A stretch of DNA of 64,000 bases from Halioglobus maricola (GTDB taxonomy: Bacteria; Pseudomonadota; Gammaproteobacteria; Pseudomonadales; Halieaceae): NCBI RefSeq assembly GCF_009388985.1, contig NZ_CP036422.1, positions 124,001 to 188,000 of the forward strand, in the 5' to 3' direction. Below are positions 15,574 through 24,886 of the stretch, piece by piece. The position numbers and the translations under genes are program-made. A model generated the notes under the pieces. It searched no databases. It worked only from the letters and a program-made list of their open reading frames with translations, and had not been told where the DNA came from. The stretch's first letter is position 1. Each line of letters starts with the position of its first letter.

Positions 15574-16636
15574 TGCGGGGGGGTTGTTCCCGCCCAGGAT
15601 CGGGGTTCAACTGCGGCGGTAGGCCCGGCTTGCGCAGAGCCAGGTAGCCGGCCTTTGCGGCGCGCAGCGGTGTGGCCAGTGCCCGCCAGGGGCGGTAGCG
15701 CAGCAGCAAAAATGCCAACGCTGCTAACGCGGCTAAGCCGCCTAGGCCGAGTAATTGTTCGCGGTAATGGGTGGTCTCGCCAGCGGCCTCTGTGGCCACA
15801 TCTCCAATGACAGTCACTGGCAGTGCCGGCAGGGTGATCACCTCCAGCGTGCCACTGCGTGTGTTCCACCAGAAAAAATCTTCCGCCGGCAGCGTGTAGT
15901 TACCCGGCTTCTCCGCCACATAGCTGATGCTCTGGATTCTGCTGGCTCGGGTCTCGCCCCGGTTCAAGCGATTGCTCAGCTCCGGTGTGCCGGGATAGGC
16001 CGCCAGGCCGGGGATGTCTTCAGGGCTGAAGTCGGGCAGCATCATTGCCTGCACGTCGCTGGCGAGAAACTCGACCTTGCGCTCGAATGCCTCTCCAGGC
16101 TCCAAAGCGTCGACGTCCCGATCGATGGATTGCTGGGCACTGAACTGGGGAGCCGCAACCCAGAAATCCGCTTGCTCCAGTGCCTCTGGCAGGGTGGCGC
16201 TGAAGGTCACCGCGGGTGCCATTGCCGAGCCTGCGAGGTTGCCCAGCTCGCCGCCGTTTACCTTGAGCGAAATCTCGATGGGCCCGACCGAGAATTCGCC
16301 GGCGCGCTGGGGGTAAATGTCGATGGTCCAACGTTGCACGACCCAGGTCTGGCCGTTGCGCCTTTCGCTGGAGTTATTGGCGAATTCCTCGGTCTGCAGA
16401 ATAACCAGACCCGGCACTTCAGGCAGACGGATGCGCGCTCCACCGGTGAACCAGGTGCTGGTGGCGATCTCAATCTGGAGGTTGGTTCGCTGCCCGGGGA
16501 CCAGGCCCTCGGCGGGCGCTATGCTGCTGTCGATCGTGAGCTGGCCACTGTCCAGTAAGGGAGCCAGTGGTTCCTCTGCGTGGGCAGGCAGTGCGAGCAG
16601 GGCACAGAGAGCGACAATCGCCGCGGCAAGCTTCAC
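15545..16636 (-). CDS. batD: BatD-like membrane protein
   Basis: A 363-residue protein. I choose the GTG at 16636, which overlaps the upstream stop as GTGA, has GGGAG 8 bases upstream and starts directly with a signal peptide (KLAAAIVALCALLALPAHA); longer forms lie inside the upstream gene. The periplasmic part has repeated beta-sandwich-like segments (VPGQRTNLQIEI, LEPGEAFERKVEF), and one C-terminal transmembrane helix (about residues 295-315) is followed by a basic tail. This layout matches BatD ('oxygen tolerance') proteins, proposed to work with BatA/B in envelope stress. It is the last gene of the operon. Confidence 0.8.
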   Translation of the reverse strand: MKLAAAIVALCALLALPAHAEEPLAPLLDSGQLTIDSSIAPAEGLVPGQRTNLQIEIATSTWFTGGARIRLPEVPGLVILQTEEFANNSSERRNGQTWVVQRWTIDIYPQRAGEFSVGPIEISLKVNGGELGNLAGSAMAPAVTFSATLPEALEQADFWVAAPQFSAQQSIDRDVDALEPGEAFERKVEFLASDVQAMMLPDFSPEDIPGLAAYPGTPELSNRLNRGETRASRIQSISYVAEKPGNYTLPAEDFFWWNTRSGTLEVITLPALPVTVIGDVATEAAGETTHYREQLLGLGGLAALAALAFLLLRYRPWRALATPLRAAKAGYLALRKPGLPPQLNPDPGREQPPRTIRDNNAAG

Positions 16637-18270
16637 TTGGGTTGCTCCCGCTGTTGTAGCTGCATGTTGAACTTCGCTGCGAGGAAATTGGAGGGATCTT
16701 TCTGCACCCCCTTTAGCCACATATCACGGGTGGCTTCGCTGCCCAGAATTTCCTCGGCGGAGTACTGCTTGAGCTCCACCTGCTCAAAGCTGAGCTTCTC
16801 TGCGCCTTCGGCGGGAACGGCGTCATCACCACCCATTTCCCGTTCTTCAGAGCTGCCTTCTTCGCCCTGTTGGGACTCACTCATGCGGTTGATGTCGTCG
16901 ATGATGCTTTGCACCTTGTCGCGGTTCGCCTGGGCGCCCGGGTAGTCCGGGTTTCGGGCCAGCAGACGATCGTAGCGCTTTACGGCGCGCAGGAAGTCGC
17001 GGGCGTGGGAGCGAGCATTCGCCTCGTTGAACAGTGCATCGTCGCTGTCGGAGCGGGAGAAGTACTCTGCCGCCTGCATGAAGTCTTCGTTGTAGTAGGA
17101 GGCGATGCCTTTCCACATGGGGTTGTCGAAGTGTCGTGCTGAGGCGCGGTAGTCGCCAAACTGTAATAACAAGCGGCCTTGCTGATCGGGCGTGAGCCAC
17201 AGGTCGGCAAACCATTGGCCCAGTGCGAAACCCTGTGCTTCGACAGTGGCCTCCTCTTCGGGAGGCGCGGTTTCTGCGTTTGCTGGTTGTGGCTGTCCGG
17301 CAAGTATTAGCGGCAGCAACAACCAACTCCAGCTCAGGGTCCAGCCCTTGCGGAACCACATCAGGAACAGCGCCAGAGCGACGAAAACCAGGGGGTAGCC
17401 GCTGTCCAGCCAGGGCAGGGCATCGTCGTCAATGACCACGTAGTGAGATTCAATGCGGCGTTCGATGGCGCGCACGTCGCTGTCATCGATGGTCAGGTCG
17501 AAGTAGTGACCACCGGCGTCGTCTGCAAGATTGTCCAGGGCGCGCTTGTCGAGAGGCACAGCGCCATCACTGTCCAGACTGCTGCCAATTCCCAGCACGA
17601 TGAGCTGGTGTGGCCGGGTAGCAAAGTACTCGCTGAAGGCGGCCTGGGAATCGGCGCCGAGACCATCGCTGAGCAGCACAACGGTAGCCGGTGAATTGGT
17701 GTCACGCAGGATATCGTCTACCAGCGGCAGGGCGTACTCGGGAAATTTGCCTCGCCGAGGCATCATCTCGGGTTTGATGGCTTCGAGGTACTGATTCAGC
17801 ACATCCTGGTCTGCAGTCAGTGTGAGCACGGTGTGGGCGGAACCGGCATAGGCGATGACTGCCGAGCGCTTGTCCGGTCGCAGCGCCAGTAAGTCGGAGG
17901 CCTTGTGGCGTGCTCGAGCGACCCGGGATGGCTGGATGTCCCTCTGGTTCATAGATGAGGAAGCATCCAGCAATAGCACCAGAGCTGATTCGTCTTCTGA
18001 TAGAGGCGAGGGCTGCTGGCGCCAACTGGGGCCGGCCAGCACGATGGCGGTAGTGAGAGCAAATACGAGACCGAAACTGGAGGGGTTGATCCAGCGTGAA
18101 TCGTTTTTCTCCAGGCGCAGGTGAGACAGTAGATGGGGCGCGATGATGCCACTAAACATGTCGCCCTGGTCCTTGCGCGTACGCATCACTGCAGCCAACA
18201 CCATCCAGGCCACTATTATCAGCAGCCACCAGGGTCTGAGCAGGTGAAAATGCTCGAGATCAGGTAGCAC
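16633..18270 (-). CDS. batB: BatB/BatC fusion: VWA domain plus TPR region
   Basis: A 545-residue membrane protein. The GTG at 18270 has AGGGGAGG upstream; a longer frame to 18456 lies inside batA and is rejected. Two N-terminal membrane helices precede a von Willebrand A domain with an intact MIDAS start (LLDASSSM). A third helix follows near residues 300-340. The C-terminal part has TPR-like helices (NARSHARDFLRAVKRYDRLLA) and an acidic Ser/Glu-rich linker. In many genomes BatB and BatC are separate; here they are one chain. It overlaps batA by 11 bases and BatD by 4, indicating translational coupling. Confidence 0.85.
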   Translation of the reverse strand: MLPDLEHFHLLRPWWLLIIVAWMVLAAVMRTRKDQGDMFSGIIAPHLLSHLRLEKNDSRWINPSSFGLVFALTTAIVLAGPSWRQQPSPLSEDESALVLLLDASSSMNQRDIQPSRVARARHKASDLLALRPDKRSAVIAYAGSAHTVLTLTADQDVLNQYLEAIKPEMMPRRGKFPEYALPLVDDILRDTNSPATVVLLSDGLGADSQAAFSEYFATRPHQLIVLGIGSSLDSDGAVPLDKRALDNLADDAGGHYFDLTIDDSDVRAIERRIESHYVVIDDDALPWLDSGYPLVFVALALFLMWFRKGWTLSWSWLLLPLILAGQPQPANAETAPPEEEATVEAQGFALGQWFADLWLTPDQQGRLLLQFGDYRASARHFDNPMWKGIASYYNEDFMQAAEYFSRSDSDDALFNEANARSHARDFLRAVKRYDRLLARNPDYPGAQANRDKVQSIIDDINRMSESQQGEEGSSEEREMGGDDAVPAEGAEKLSFEQVELKQYSAEEILGSEATRDMWLKGVQKDPSNFLAAKFNMQLQQREQPK

Positions 18271-19252
18271 GGCTTTGCCTCCCCTGGCGCCAGGTCCACA
18301 ACGCCATAAACAGGTGGTAGCAGAGGAACAGCACGACCGCGGCCGCCACCGGAACCCAGTGCAGGCTCTGCTTTGGGCGGAAGGAGACGCTCTCGTAGAG
18401 TTCGGGCTCCATGCTTGCAATTGTCTCGTAGGCAGCGTGCATCTGATCCTGATCAAGGGCCTGGAAACTCGCGCCCCCGGTCAATTCGCTAACGCGTTCG
18501 ATGGTCTGCATATCCAGAGCGTCTTCGCCCACGGTGGCTGGGTCGCCGATGGCGATAGTGTAGATTCTTATCTCGTTGGCGGCGGCGACCTTGGCTGCGT
18601 CAATGGGCGGGACTGTACTGCCAGTGTCATTGCCATCGGTGAGCAGAATCAGTACACGATTGTCTGACGCATTTTCCCTGAACAGTTTGATCGCGAGGCC
18701 GATGGCGTCGCCGAATACGGTGCTGGGGCCTGCCATACCAATTTCGGTTTCTCCCAGAAGCTGACGCCAGACTTCATGATCATCAGTAAAAGGGGTTTGC
18801 AGGTACGCGGCAGCGCCGAACACGATCAGGCCAAGGCGGTCCGAAGCGCGCTGACGTGCCAGTTCGTCCAACACTCGCTTGACCGCTTCCAGCCGATTGA
18901 GTGTGGTGCCGTCGGGAAGAGAGAAGTCTCTCGCCTCCATTGAGCCTGAGAGGTCCACAGCAACCATCAGGTCGCGGCCTGACTTCTGCTGTTCAATGGG
19001 TGCGCCTATCCACTGGGGCTTGGCAGCTGCCAGTACCAGGCAGAGCCAGGTGGTGGTGACAAGAATTTTCTGAATACGACTACGACGAAGGATGCGCGCG
19101 CCTTCTTCCGGGCGCTGCTCACTGAGCTCAACCAGCTTGTCAAAAAATGGCACTTTTACCGAGTCGCGGCTTTCCTTGTAGGCCGGCATGAAGCGCATCA
19201 AGATGGGCAGGGGGAGCAGTGCCAGCGCCCAAGGCAACGCGAGTTCAATCAC
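18260..19252 (-). CDS. batA: BatA-type VWA membrane protein
   Basis: About 330 residues from the GTG at 19252; another GTG 21 bases earlier is possible. Two N-terminal hydrophobic segments precede a VWA domain with MIDAS residues VAVDLSGSM near residue 92 and LLTDGNDTGS later. A C-terminal helix (VAAAVVLFLCYHLFMALW) follows. BatA and BatB are thought to form a metal-dependent complex with a MoxR ATPase, assisting assembly or stress protection at the membrane. It overlaps the DUF4381 gene upstream by 8 bases and batB downstream by 11. Confidence 0.88.
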   Translation of the reverse strand: MIELALPWALALLPLPILMRFMPAYKESRDSVKVPFFDKLVELSEQRPEEGARILRRSRIQKILVTTTWLCLVLAAAKPQWIGAPIEQQKSGRDLMVAVDLSGSMEARDFSLPDGTTLNRLEAVKRVLDELARQRASDRLGLIVFGAAAYLQTPFTDDHEVWRQLLGETEIGMAGPSTVFGDAIGLAIKLFRENASDNRVLILLTDGNDTGSTVPPIDAAKVAAANEIRIYTIAIGDPATVGEDALDMQTIERVSELTGGASFQALDQDQMHAAYETIASMEPELYESVSFRPKQSLHWVPVAAAVVLFLCYHLFMALWTWRQGRQSRAT

Positions 19253-19745
19253 CGAAACGATTCCTGTGCGCACTGAGCCAGCGCACGCTGGCCTCGATCA
19301 GGGCGCTGCGGTCGTTTTTGTCGAGGGCATCTTCGGCGTAAATACCCTCTGCCAGGCACTGGCATTGGGTCGCGTCGAAGGCAGGCTCTGAACAGCGGCT
19401 ATTGAGGAAGTTGATCCACTCCTGTCCCGACAGGCTTGCCACGTCCGTGCGCGAATACGCCGCCAGCGCTGCGCGCTTCAGTATCTGGTTGATCTCCCTC
19501 GCATGATTGCCGGCTTGCGGCAGACTCTGAAGTTGCAGGCGGGCCTCTTTGCGGTATCGATTGCGGTACCAGTAGCGAATTCGGCGCCAGCTGTATCGCC
19601 CCAGTAAGACCAGAATAACCGCCCCCACAGCATACCAACCCGGGGTCTGCGGCCACCAGTTGACGGCCTCCGGTGAAACGACTTCATGGAAATCGTCGCC
19701 CAGAACGTAGTTGCCGAAGATGTCCGGTAGCGGAGGCAGACTCAC
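19245..19745 (-). CDS. DUF4381 membrane protein of the Bat/MoxR operon
   Basis: A 166-residue protein with one transmembrane segment (about residues 38-55) followed by a very basic stretch (RRIRYWYRNRYRKEAR) and a helical cytoplasmic domain containing LSGQEWINFLNSR. This matches DUF4381, regularly encoded between DUF58 and BatA genes. Its function is unknown; position suggests a structural partner of the VWA proteins. It overlaps both neighbours by a few bases. Confidence 0.85.
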   Translation of the reverse strand: MSLPPLPDIFGNYVLGDDFHEVVSPEAVNWWPQTPGWYAVGAVILVLLGRYSWRRIRYWYRNRYRKEARLQLQSLPQAGNHAREINQILKRAALAAYSRTDVASLSGQEWINFLNSRCSEPAFDATQCQCLAEGIYAEDALDKNDRSALIEASVRWLSAHRNRFGD

Positions 19746-20674
19746 TGCAGCACCCGCTGGCCGCCCAGCTGTTTGCGCAGTTGGGCCGCGGTGGAGTCGC
19801 TGGTATGAACGGGGATGACAGGAATCTGGTGGCGCAGGAGTTCGGCCTGCACATTGGCGTACGAGCTCTCGACACTGGCTTCAAAGCGCTGGCCCAGATC
19901 CTCGCGAACCGGGTCGATCTCCAGTTGGTAACGGCCGTCGCTCACGACCAGCTGGTCTGCGCTGGAAATGTCTCTTTCCAGAGGGTCGTACACCATGGTG
20001 CAGATGATGTCATTGTGTTCGCCGATGCGACGGATGCCCTGCAGGCTTCGTTCGTCCCAGCCAAAAAAGTCAGAAACGAGAATCACCAGGTAGTCGTGGC
20101 TGATCATGCGCTGGGTGGCATCGAGGGCTTCGGCCAGTGCTTCTGGGCGGGCTATGGTGCCTGAGTTGACCGACAGCTGTCGGTTCATGGTCTCCAGGTC
20201 GCCAAGCCAGGCCATGACTTTTTTCTCACTGCGCGAAGGCCGTACGTCCAGAATGCGTTCGTCATTGAACAGGATGGCGCCGATGCGATCGCCGACGCCG
20301 AGTACGCGCCACGCGGTCATTGCCGCGACCTCTGCGGCGACCACGGATTTCATCTTCAATTCGCTGCCGAAAAACATCGGCAGGCGCTGGTCGACAACGA
20401 CGATCACTGGCCGATCCCGCTCCTCGGTGTACACCCGCACATGGGGCTTGCCAGTGCGGTTGGTAACCCGCCAGTCCATGGTGCGGATGTCGTCTCCTGG
20501 CCGGTAGTGGCGCAGCTCATCGAAATCCAGGCCGCGCCCGCGCAGCTTGCTGCGCTTGCGGCCAGCGAGCAGTGAGCGCACCGGCTGTTTCGGCAAATAG
20601 CTGAAACCACCGGCGGTGTAACGCAGGCGAACCAGAGATTGCAGGCTGGTATAAATGCCTTCTTCTTCAGTCAC
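19742..20674 (-). CDS. DUF58 domain protein of the Bat/MoxR operon
   Basis: About 310 residues from the GTG at 20674, 4 bases after the MoxR stop; an earlier in-frame ATG (20722) lies inside moxR. The DUF58 signature is clear: GRGLDFDELRHYRPGDDIRTMDW followed by HVRVYTEERDRP, then a degenerate VWA-like fold (IVVVDQRLPM, LVILVSDFFGW). DUF58 proteins are soluble partners of MoxR AAA+ ATPases. The start is uncertain because no strong Shine-Dalgarno precedes the GTG. Confidence 0.85.
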   Translation of the reverse strand: MTEEEGIYTSLQSLVRLRYTAGGFSYLPKQPVRSLLAGRKRSKLRGRGLDFDELRHYRPGDDIRTMDWRVTNRTGKPHVRVYTEERDRPVIVVVDQRLPMFFGSELKMKSVVAAEVAAMTAWRVLGVGDRIGAILFNDERILDVRPSRSEKKVMAWLGDLETMNRQLSVNSGTIARPEALAEALDATQRMISHDYLVILVSDFFGWDERSLQGIRRIGEHNDIICTMVYDPLERDISSADQLVVSDGRYQLEIDPVREDLGQRFEASVESSYANVQAELLRHQIPVIPVHTSDSTAAQLRKQLGGQRVLQ

Positions 20675-20678
20675 GATG

Positions 20679-21647
20679 TCAGCCCACGGCCACCTGGGCA
20701 ATGATTTCGTCGATGACATCATCGGCGCTCACGCGGTCGGCGAGGGCCTCGTAACTGAGAATCAGGCGGTGGCGCAGCACCGCGTGTGCGACCGATTGGA
20801 CGTCGTCAGGGGTGACATGATCGCGGCCATCCAGCCAGGCGCTGGCACGCGCGGTGCGATGCAGGGCAATGGTTGCTCGGGGGCTGGAACCAGTGTCCAC
20901 CCATGACGCGAGTTTCTCGCAGTAGGCTTCCGGCTGACGAGTGGCCATGACCAGATCGACCAGATACCGCTCCACCGGTTCGGCTATTTTCATAGCGCCT
21001 ATGGTGTCTCGCGCCGCGAAGATATGGTCTTGCGAGATGGCCGTTAGTTCGGCACCGGCGGCGGCTTCTTCCGCCTGTAACATGCGCACAATAGCGAGCT
21101 CTGCGTCGCTGGTGGGGTAGTCGACAGATATTTTCATCAGGAAGCGGTCCATCTGTGCTTCCGGCAGAGGGTATGTACCCTCCTGTTCAATCGGATTTTG
21201 TGTGGCCAGGACCATAAACAGGGCAGGTAGTTTGTAGGTTTTTCCCGCCACGGTAACCTGGCGCTCTTCCATCGCTTCCAGCAAGGCGGCCTGCACTTTG
21301 GCGGGTGCGCGGTTGATTTCATCAGCCAGGACCAGTTCGTTGAAGATAGGCCCCTGCTGGAAGATCAGTTCAGATACCCCTTGATTGTCCTGATATACCT
21401 CGTTTCCCGTGACGTCTGAGGGGAGCAGGTCGGGAGTGAACTGGATGCGACCAAGATTTGCTTCCAGCACGCTGGAGAGTGTTTTGATCGAGCGGGTCTT
21501 GGCCGTTCCCGGCAGGCCCTCTAGCAGGACATTGCCATTACACAGCAGAGCCAGGGTCAGCGTTCGCACTACCTGATCCTGACCGATAACCGAACGAGCC
21601 ATTTGTTCCATCATCGAATGTATTGCGCTGAGATTTTCCTGGGACAA
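20679..21647 (-). CDS. MoxR-family AAA+ ATPase
   Basis: A 322-residue ATPase: Walker A GLPGTAKT near residue 40, Walker B LVLADEINRAPAKVQ near 103, sensor-1 VLATQNPIEQEGTYPLPEAQ near 148 and a C-terminal lid domain with SPRATIALHRTARA. MoxR ATPases act as chaperones that insert metals or activate VWA-domain partners. It is the first gene of a six-gene minus-strand operon with DUF58, DUF4381, BatA, BatB/C and BatD. Confidence 0.93.
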   Translation of the reverse strand: MSQENLSAIHSMMEQMARSVIGQDQVVRTLTLALLCNGNVLLEGLPGTAKTRSIKTLSSVLEANLGRIQFTPDLLPSDVTGNEVYQDNQGVSELIFQQGPIFNELVLADEINRAPAKVQAALLEAMEERQVTVAGKTYKLPALFMVLATQNPIEQEGTYPLPEAQMDRFLMKISVDYPTSDAELAIVRMLQAEEAAAGAELTAISQDHIFAARDTIGAMKIAEPVERYLVDLVMATRQPEAYCEKLASWVDTGSSPRATIALHRTARASAWLDGRDHVTPDDVQSVAHAVLRHRLILSYEALADRVSADDVIDEIIAQVAVG

Positions 21648-21726
21648 GGGAGGCTTCCTTATTCATCGAGGTGTCTGCTGCAAGTATAGCCAAGGGCGGC
21701 CGTTGGTGTTGCCTGAATATTGCGCG

Positions 21727-22278
21727 CTAGTGGGCCCAGTCGCGCTGGGCGCTGAACTGTTTTGAGAGATACTCCATCTGGTCGGCGAGGATGCGATCCT
21801 TGGCCAGATAGTGCCACTCGAAGGGATTGGGGCGAAACGGTACCGCCAGTAAGGGCATGTTCGCTTCTTCCGGCGTCAGATTGTCCTTCTGCCAGTTGCA
21901 GCGACGGCATGCAGCCACCACATTTTCCCAGCGATCCCGGCCGCCACGCGATGTGGGCTTGACATGGTCGCGCGTGAGTTCGCCACGTGTATATTGCTGG
22001 CCGCAGTACAGACAGCGATGACCGTCACGGCGAAACAGCGTGCGGTTACAAAGAGGAGGGCAAAAATTCTGGACGACCCTGCCCTGCAGGGCAATGATGG
22101 GTTGCAGGTCTATTCTTGAGCGGATACCGGTGAGCCTTTGTACACCACCAAAAACGGGGGGAAGAGGGTCCCCGATGCCCCATATGACATCGCCTTTGGC
22201 GTAGGCAGAAACTGCCTCTTGTGCGCTGATCCAGCCACGGGGCTGGCCCGCAATGTTCAGTCGCAGAATCGTTTGCAT
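21727..22278 (-). CDS. HNH endonuclease
   Basis: A 183-residue protein with a complete HNH/zinc domain: CLYCGQQYTRGELTRDHVKP, then GGRDRWENVVAACRRCNWQK, giving two CXXC pairs and the His-Asn-His-type centre. The N-terminal 90 residues are family-specific. Such proteins are common in gammaproteobacterial chromosomes and are not usually linked to phage or restriction systems; the role is unknown. The gene stands alone between the moxR operon and the EAL gene. Confidence 0.85.
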   Translation of the reverse strand: MQTILRLNIAGQPRGWISAQEAVSAYAKGDVIWGIGDPLPPVFGGVQRLTGIRSRIDLQPIIALQGRVVQNFCPPLCNRTLFRRDGHRCLYCGQQYTRGELTRDHVKPTSRGGRDRWENVVAACRRCNWQKDNLTPEEANMPLLAVPFRPNPFEWHYLAKDRILADQMEYLSKQFSAQRDWAH

Positions 22279-22353
22279 GAGTGCTCACTCGCAGACCTGC
22301 TTTCACGCTACTGCAAAACTGTGACGATAACAATCGTCAATTTAACGGCGAGA

Positions 22354-23583
22354 TCAATTCAATTGCGAGGAGGGTCGTGCTCTCGATTTGCTCGAAGACT
22401 CTTTGCTGATGCCGTAATCCAGCTCGAATACCTGAACCGGTAATGGCTTGTCGAAGACATAGCCTTGCAGCACGTCGCAGCCCAGGTCCGACAGACGCTG
22501 GGCAATCTCCATCGACTCCACACCCTCTGCGACAACGCGCATGGAGAAGTTGTGCGCAAGGTCGATCACGGCTTTCACGATGGCGAGATCTTTTTTGGAG
22601 TCCAGCATCGAGCTGACGAAGCTTTTGTCGATCTTGATTTCATCGACTGGCAGGTCGCGGAAATATGATAGTGAGGAAAATCCGGTACCGAAGTCGTCCA
22701 GCGAGATTTTTACACCCAACTCACGCAGGCGACTCAGCTGCTGCAGCATCACCTGGGGGTCGTCGATCATAACGCGCTCGGTCACCTCGATGGTGAGCCT
22801 GCCGGGTTTGACCCCGTAGATATCGAGCGCGTCGTGCACGACAGAAACGATCTGGTCGTTCAGAAGCAGGTTTGGCGCGACGTTGACGGCGATACTCAGG
22901 TCTCCCGGCCAGCGCGCCAGACGGGCCGTCGCCGACTTGATGGCGAACCAGGTAATGTGGGTGATGACATCGTGTCGTTCGGCGATCTGAATGAACTTGT
23001 TAGGGCCGATCAGCGCGTCGCGGGTGTGCCAGCGAAGCAGTGCCTCGGCCCCCACCAGTGAGTGATACTGAGCGTGAACCTTGGGCTGATAGTGCAGTTG
23101 CAAGTCGCCTACTTCGAGGGCGTTTTCCAGTTTGCGGACCAGTTTGCGCTCGGCGTCCGGGTCCATCTCCTCTTGCGGTTGGTAGAGATCGAACGGGCGG
23201 GAACTGCTGCGAGCCTGGCGCAGAGCCAGGCCTGCTTCGCGCATTGCGTTTTCACGATTGGCCTCACCCGCTGACACCTGGGTGAAGCCGGCGGTGAATT
23301 CGAGATTAACCGGGCGGCCGAACTGGTAGTGCGGTTCCTGAAAAATACGCTGTAGTTTGGCGGTGGCAAGTTCGAGTTCGCCGCGGCTGCCAACACCCTT
23401 CAGTTCGACGCAGAAACGGCCGTCCTCGAGTATTTTCAGTTCGTCTTTGGAGCGAATCCAGCCTTGGAGTCGCTTGATGAAAACTTCCTGCAGTTCGCTG
23501 AAAGAGGCGCGCCCGTGGCGGTTCAGCAGTGTCTCAGCGTCTGCCAGTTCTACCAGGCCGATCATGTTGCCACGTGAGGCCAT
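22354..23583 (-). CDS. c-di-GMP phosphodiesterase: degenerate GGDEF plus EAL domain
   Basis: A 409-residue cytoplasmic protein. The N-terminal ~150 residues have a GGDEF-like fold but the signature is lost (ILEDGRFCVEL where RxGGDEF is expected). The EAL domain is complete: GAEALLRW, SIAVNVAP, IEVTERVM, SLDDFGTGFSSLSYF, KIDKSFV and VAEGVES, so hydrolysis of c-di-GMP to pGpG is expected. Its ATG overlaps the stop of the HD-GYP gene (TAATG), making the two translationally coupled. The degenerate GGDEF may bind GTP as an allosteric domain. Confidence 0.9.
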   Translation of the reverse strand: MASRGNMIGLVELADAETLLNRHGRASFSELQEVFIKRLQGWIRSKDELKILEDGRFCVELKGVGSRGELELATAKLQRIFQEPHYQFGRPVNLEFTAGFTQVSAGEANRENAMREAGLALRQARSSSRPFDLYQPQEEMDPDAERKLVRKLENALEVGDLQLHYQPKVHAQYHSLVGAEALLRWHTRDALIGPNKFIQIAERHDVITHITWFAIKSATARLARWPGDLSIAVNVAPNLLLNDQIVSVVHDALDIYGVKPGRLTIEVTERVMIDDPQVMLQQLSRLRELGVKISLDDFGTGFSSLSYFRDLPVDEIKIDKSFVSSMLDSKKDLAIVKAVIDLAHNFSMRVVAEGVESMEIAQRLSDLGCDVLQGYVFDKPLPVQVFELDYGISKESSSKSRARPSSQLN

Positions 23584-24755
23584 TAGATAAAGTATTCCTC
23601 ACTGTCCAGGCCATAGCTGCCCGGCAGGAGTTCGCGGGTTATCCAGCGCTCTGAGCCCGTGTCCTGCAGGCTCAGGTCGACGATGCAGGGGTCGCGCTCT
23701 TTTTGCTCTTCATCGAGTACGATAATAATTTCTGGCTTAAGCCTGCGGGTGTCGTTCTGGCGTGTGACTATACCTACCTCGCCGGAATTCAGTTCTACCA
23801 GTGTTCCTGTGGGAAACAGGCCGATGGCCTGGATAAATTGTTCTACCAGAGATTCCTGGAACAGGGTGCCCTTGCCGTCCATGAGTTCCTGGATCGCTTC
23901 GTGGGATGTGCGGGCAGGAGCATAGGGACGGGGTGTGATCATGGCGTCGTAGGCATCGACCAAGCCGGCGATGCGTGCCAGTACCGGTATTGAGGAGCCC
24001 TCCATGCCGCGTGGGTAGCCGGAGCCATCCACCCGCTCGTGATGGTTCTCGACGATCGCCAGGACCTCAATGCTCACATCGCTGTTTTTTGCCACCAGTT
24101 CCGCGCCCATCTTGGGGTGGGCGTGGATGATACGCAGTTGTTGATCGCTGAGTGCCTGGGGCTGGCTCAGCAGGTCTGCCGGTAATTGGGTCATGCCCAC
24201 ATCACACATGGCACAACCCAGAGCAAGAGTTTCCAGTTCGTCCCTGTGCAGGCCGATTTGCCTGCCCAGAATTGCGGCCCACACGGCCATGGAAATACCG
24301 TGTTGGTAGCGGTAGTCGTCGCTCTCGCGCAAGCGTAGCAGGGCGGCAACGGCTTCCTTGTTGTTGAACACGCTCTCGATGAGCGGGGTGATGGATTCCT
24401 GTACCGTCTCTATGTCTCCAGTGCGCCCACTGCGCAGAGACTCGTAGACCTTATCCAGTGTATTGGCCGCGTTGTCGAAACAGATTCTGGCGTGGGCGAG
24501 GTCCTCTTTGATCTCGAGGCGCTTCTTGCCCTCGCCTGCGGTAGGTTCCAGTGCCAGATTGAGGAAAACGGGCCGGCCGCTATACTCGGCATCGACGAAG
24601 ACGTGCTCGACGTATTTAGAGACGTAGAGCACTTCGGAAGTGTTCTGGATGACAAAGCCCTGCAGTGAAAATGGCGTCTCCAGCCACGGGCGATCCAGCT
24701 CGGCTACGAACATACCGGGCTGTAAACTCATGGCTGGCATCTTTACAAGACGCAT
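23583..24755 (-). CDS. HD-GYP domain protein with degenerate HD motif (DUF3391 N-terminus)
   Basis: A 390-residue protein. The N-terminal ~130 residues (MRLVKMPAMSLQPGMFVAEL...) match DUF3391. The HD-GYP domain keeps the first His (HGISMAVWA), HAHPKMG, ENHHERVDGSGYPRGM and VDAYDAM. The core HDxGK motif, however, reads CDVGM, so the metal-binding His is Cys and the Lys is Met. Family members with intact motifs hydrolyse c-di-GMP. This one may be inactive, altered in metal use, or a c-di-GMP sensor for the coupled EAL protein. Palindromes lie upstream of the start. Confidence 0.88.
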   Translation of the reverse strand: MRLVKMPAMSLQPGMFVAELDRPWLETPFSLQGFVIQNTSEVLYVSKYVEHVFVDAEYSGRPVFLNLALEPTAGEGKKRLEIKEDLAHARICFDNAANTLDKVYESLRSGRTGDIETVQESITPLIESVFNNKEAVAALLRLRESDDYRYQHGISMAVWAAILGRQIGLHRDELETLALGCAMCDVGMTQLPADLLSQPQALSDQQLRIIHAHPKMGAELVAKNSDVSIEVLAIVENHHERVDGSGYPRGMEGSSIPVLARIAGLVDAYDAMITPRPYAPARTSHEAIQELMDGKGTLFQESLVEQFIQAIGLFPTGTLVELNSGEVGIVTRQNDTRRLKPEIIIVLDEEQKERDPCIVDLSLQDTGSERWITRELLPGSYGLDSEEYFI

Positions 24756-24781
24756 CTTCGCACTCCGTGCGTATTTGTCAG

Positions 24782-24827
24782 AAATAGCAGGCTATTTGCC
24801 CTAATCGTCCAAGTCGATTAAAAATCG
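24782..24827. promoter_or_regulatory. Cluster of palindromes upstream of the HD-GYP/EAL operon
   Basis: Three inverted repeats lie 27-72 bases before the HD-GYP start: AAATAGC-AG-GCTATTT (24782-24797), TAATCG-N7-CGATTA (24802-24820) and CGATT-AAA-AATCG (24815-24827). The last two share a half-site. They look like regulator binding sites; no factor can be named. Confidence 0.4.
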
Positions 24828-24886
24828 GACAATTCGTGAATGAGTTCTCTTTCTGGTCGCAAAACTGTGAACCAGGTCGCATTTTT

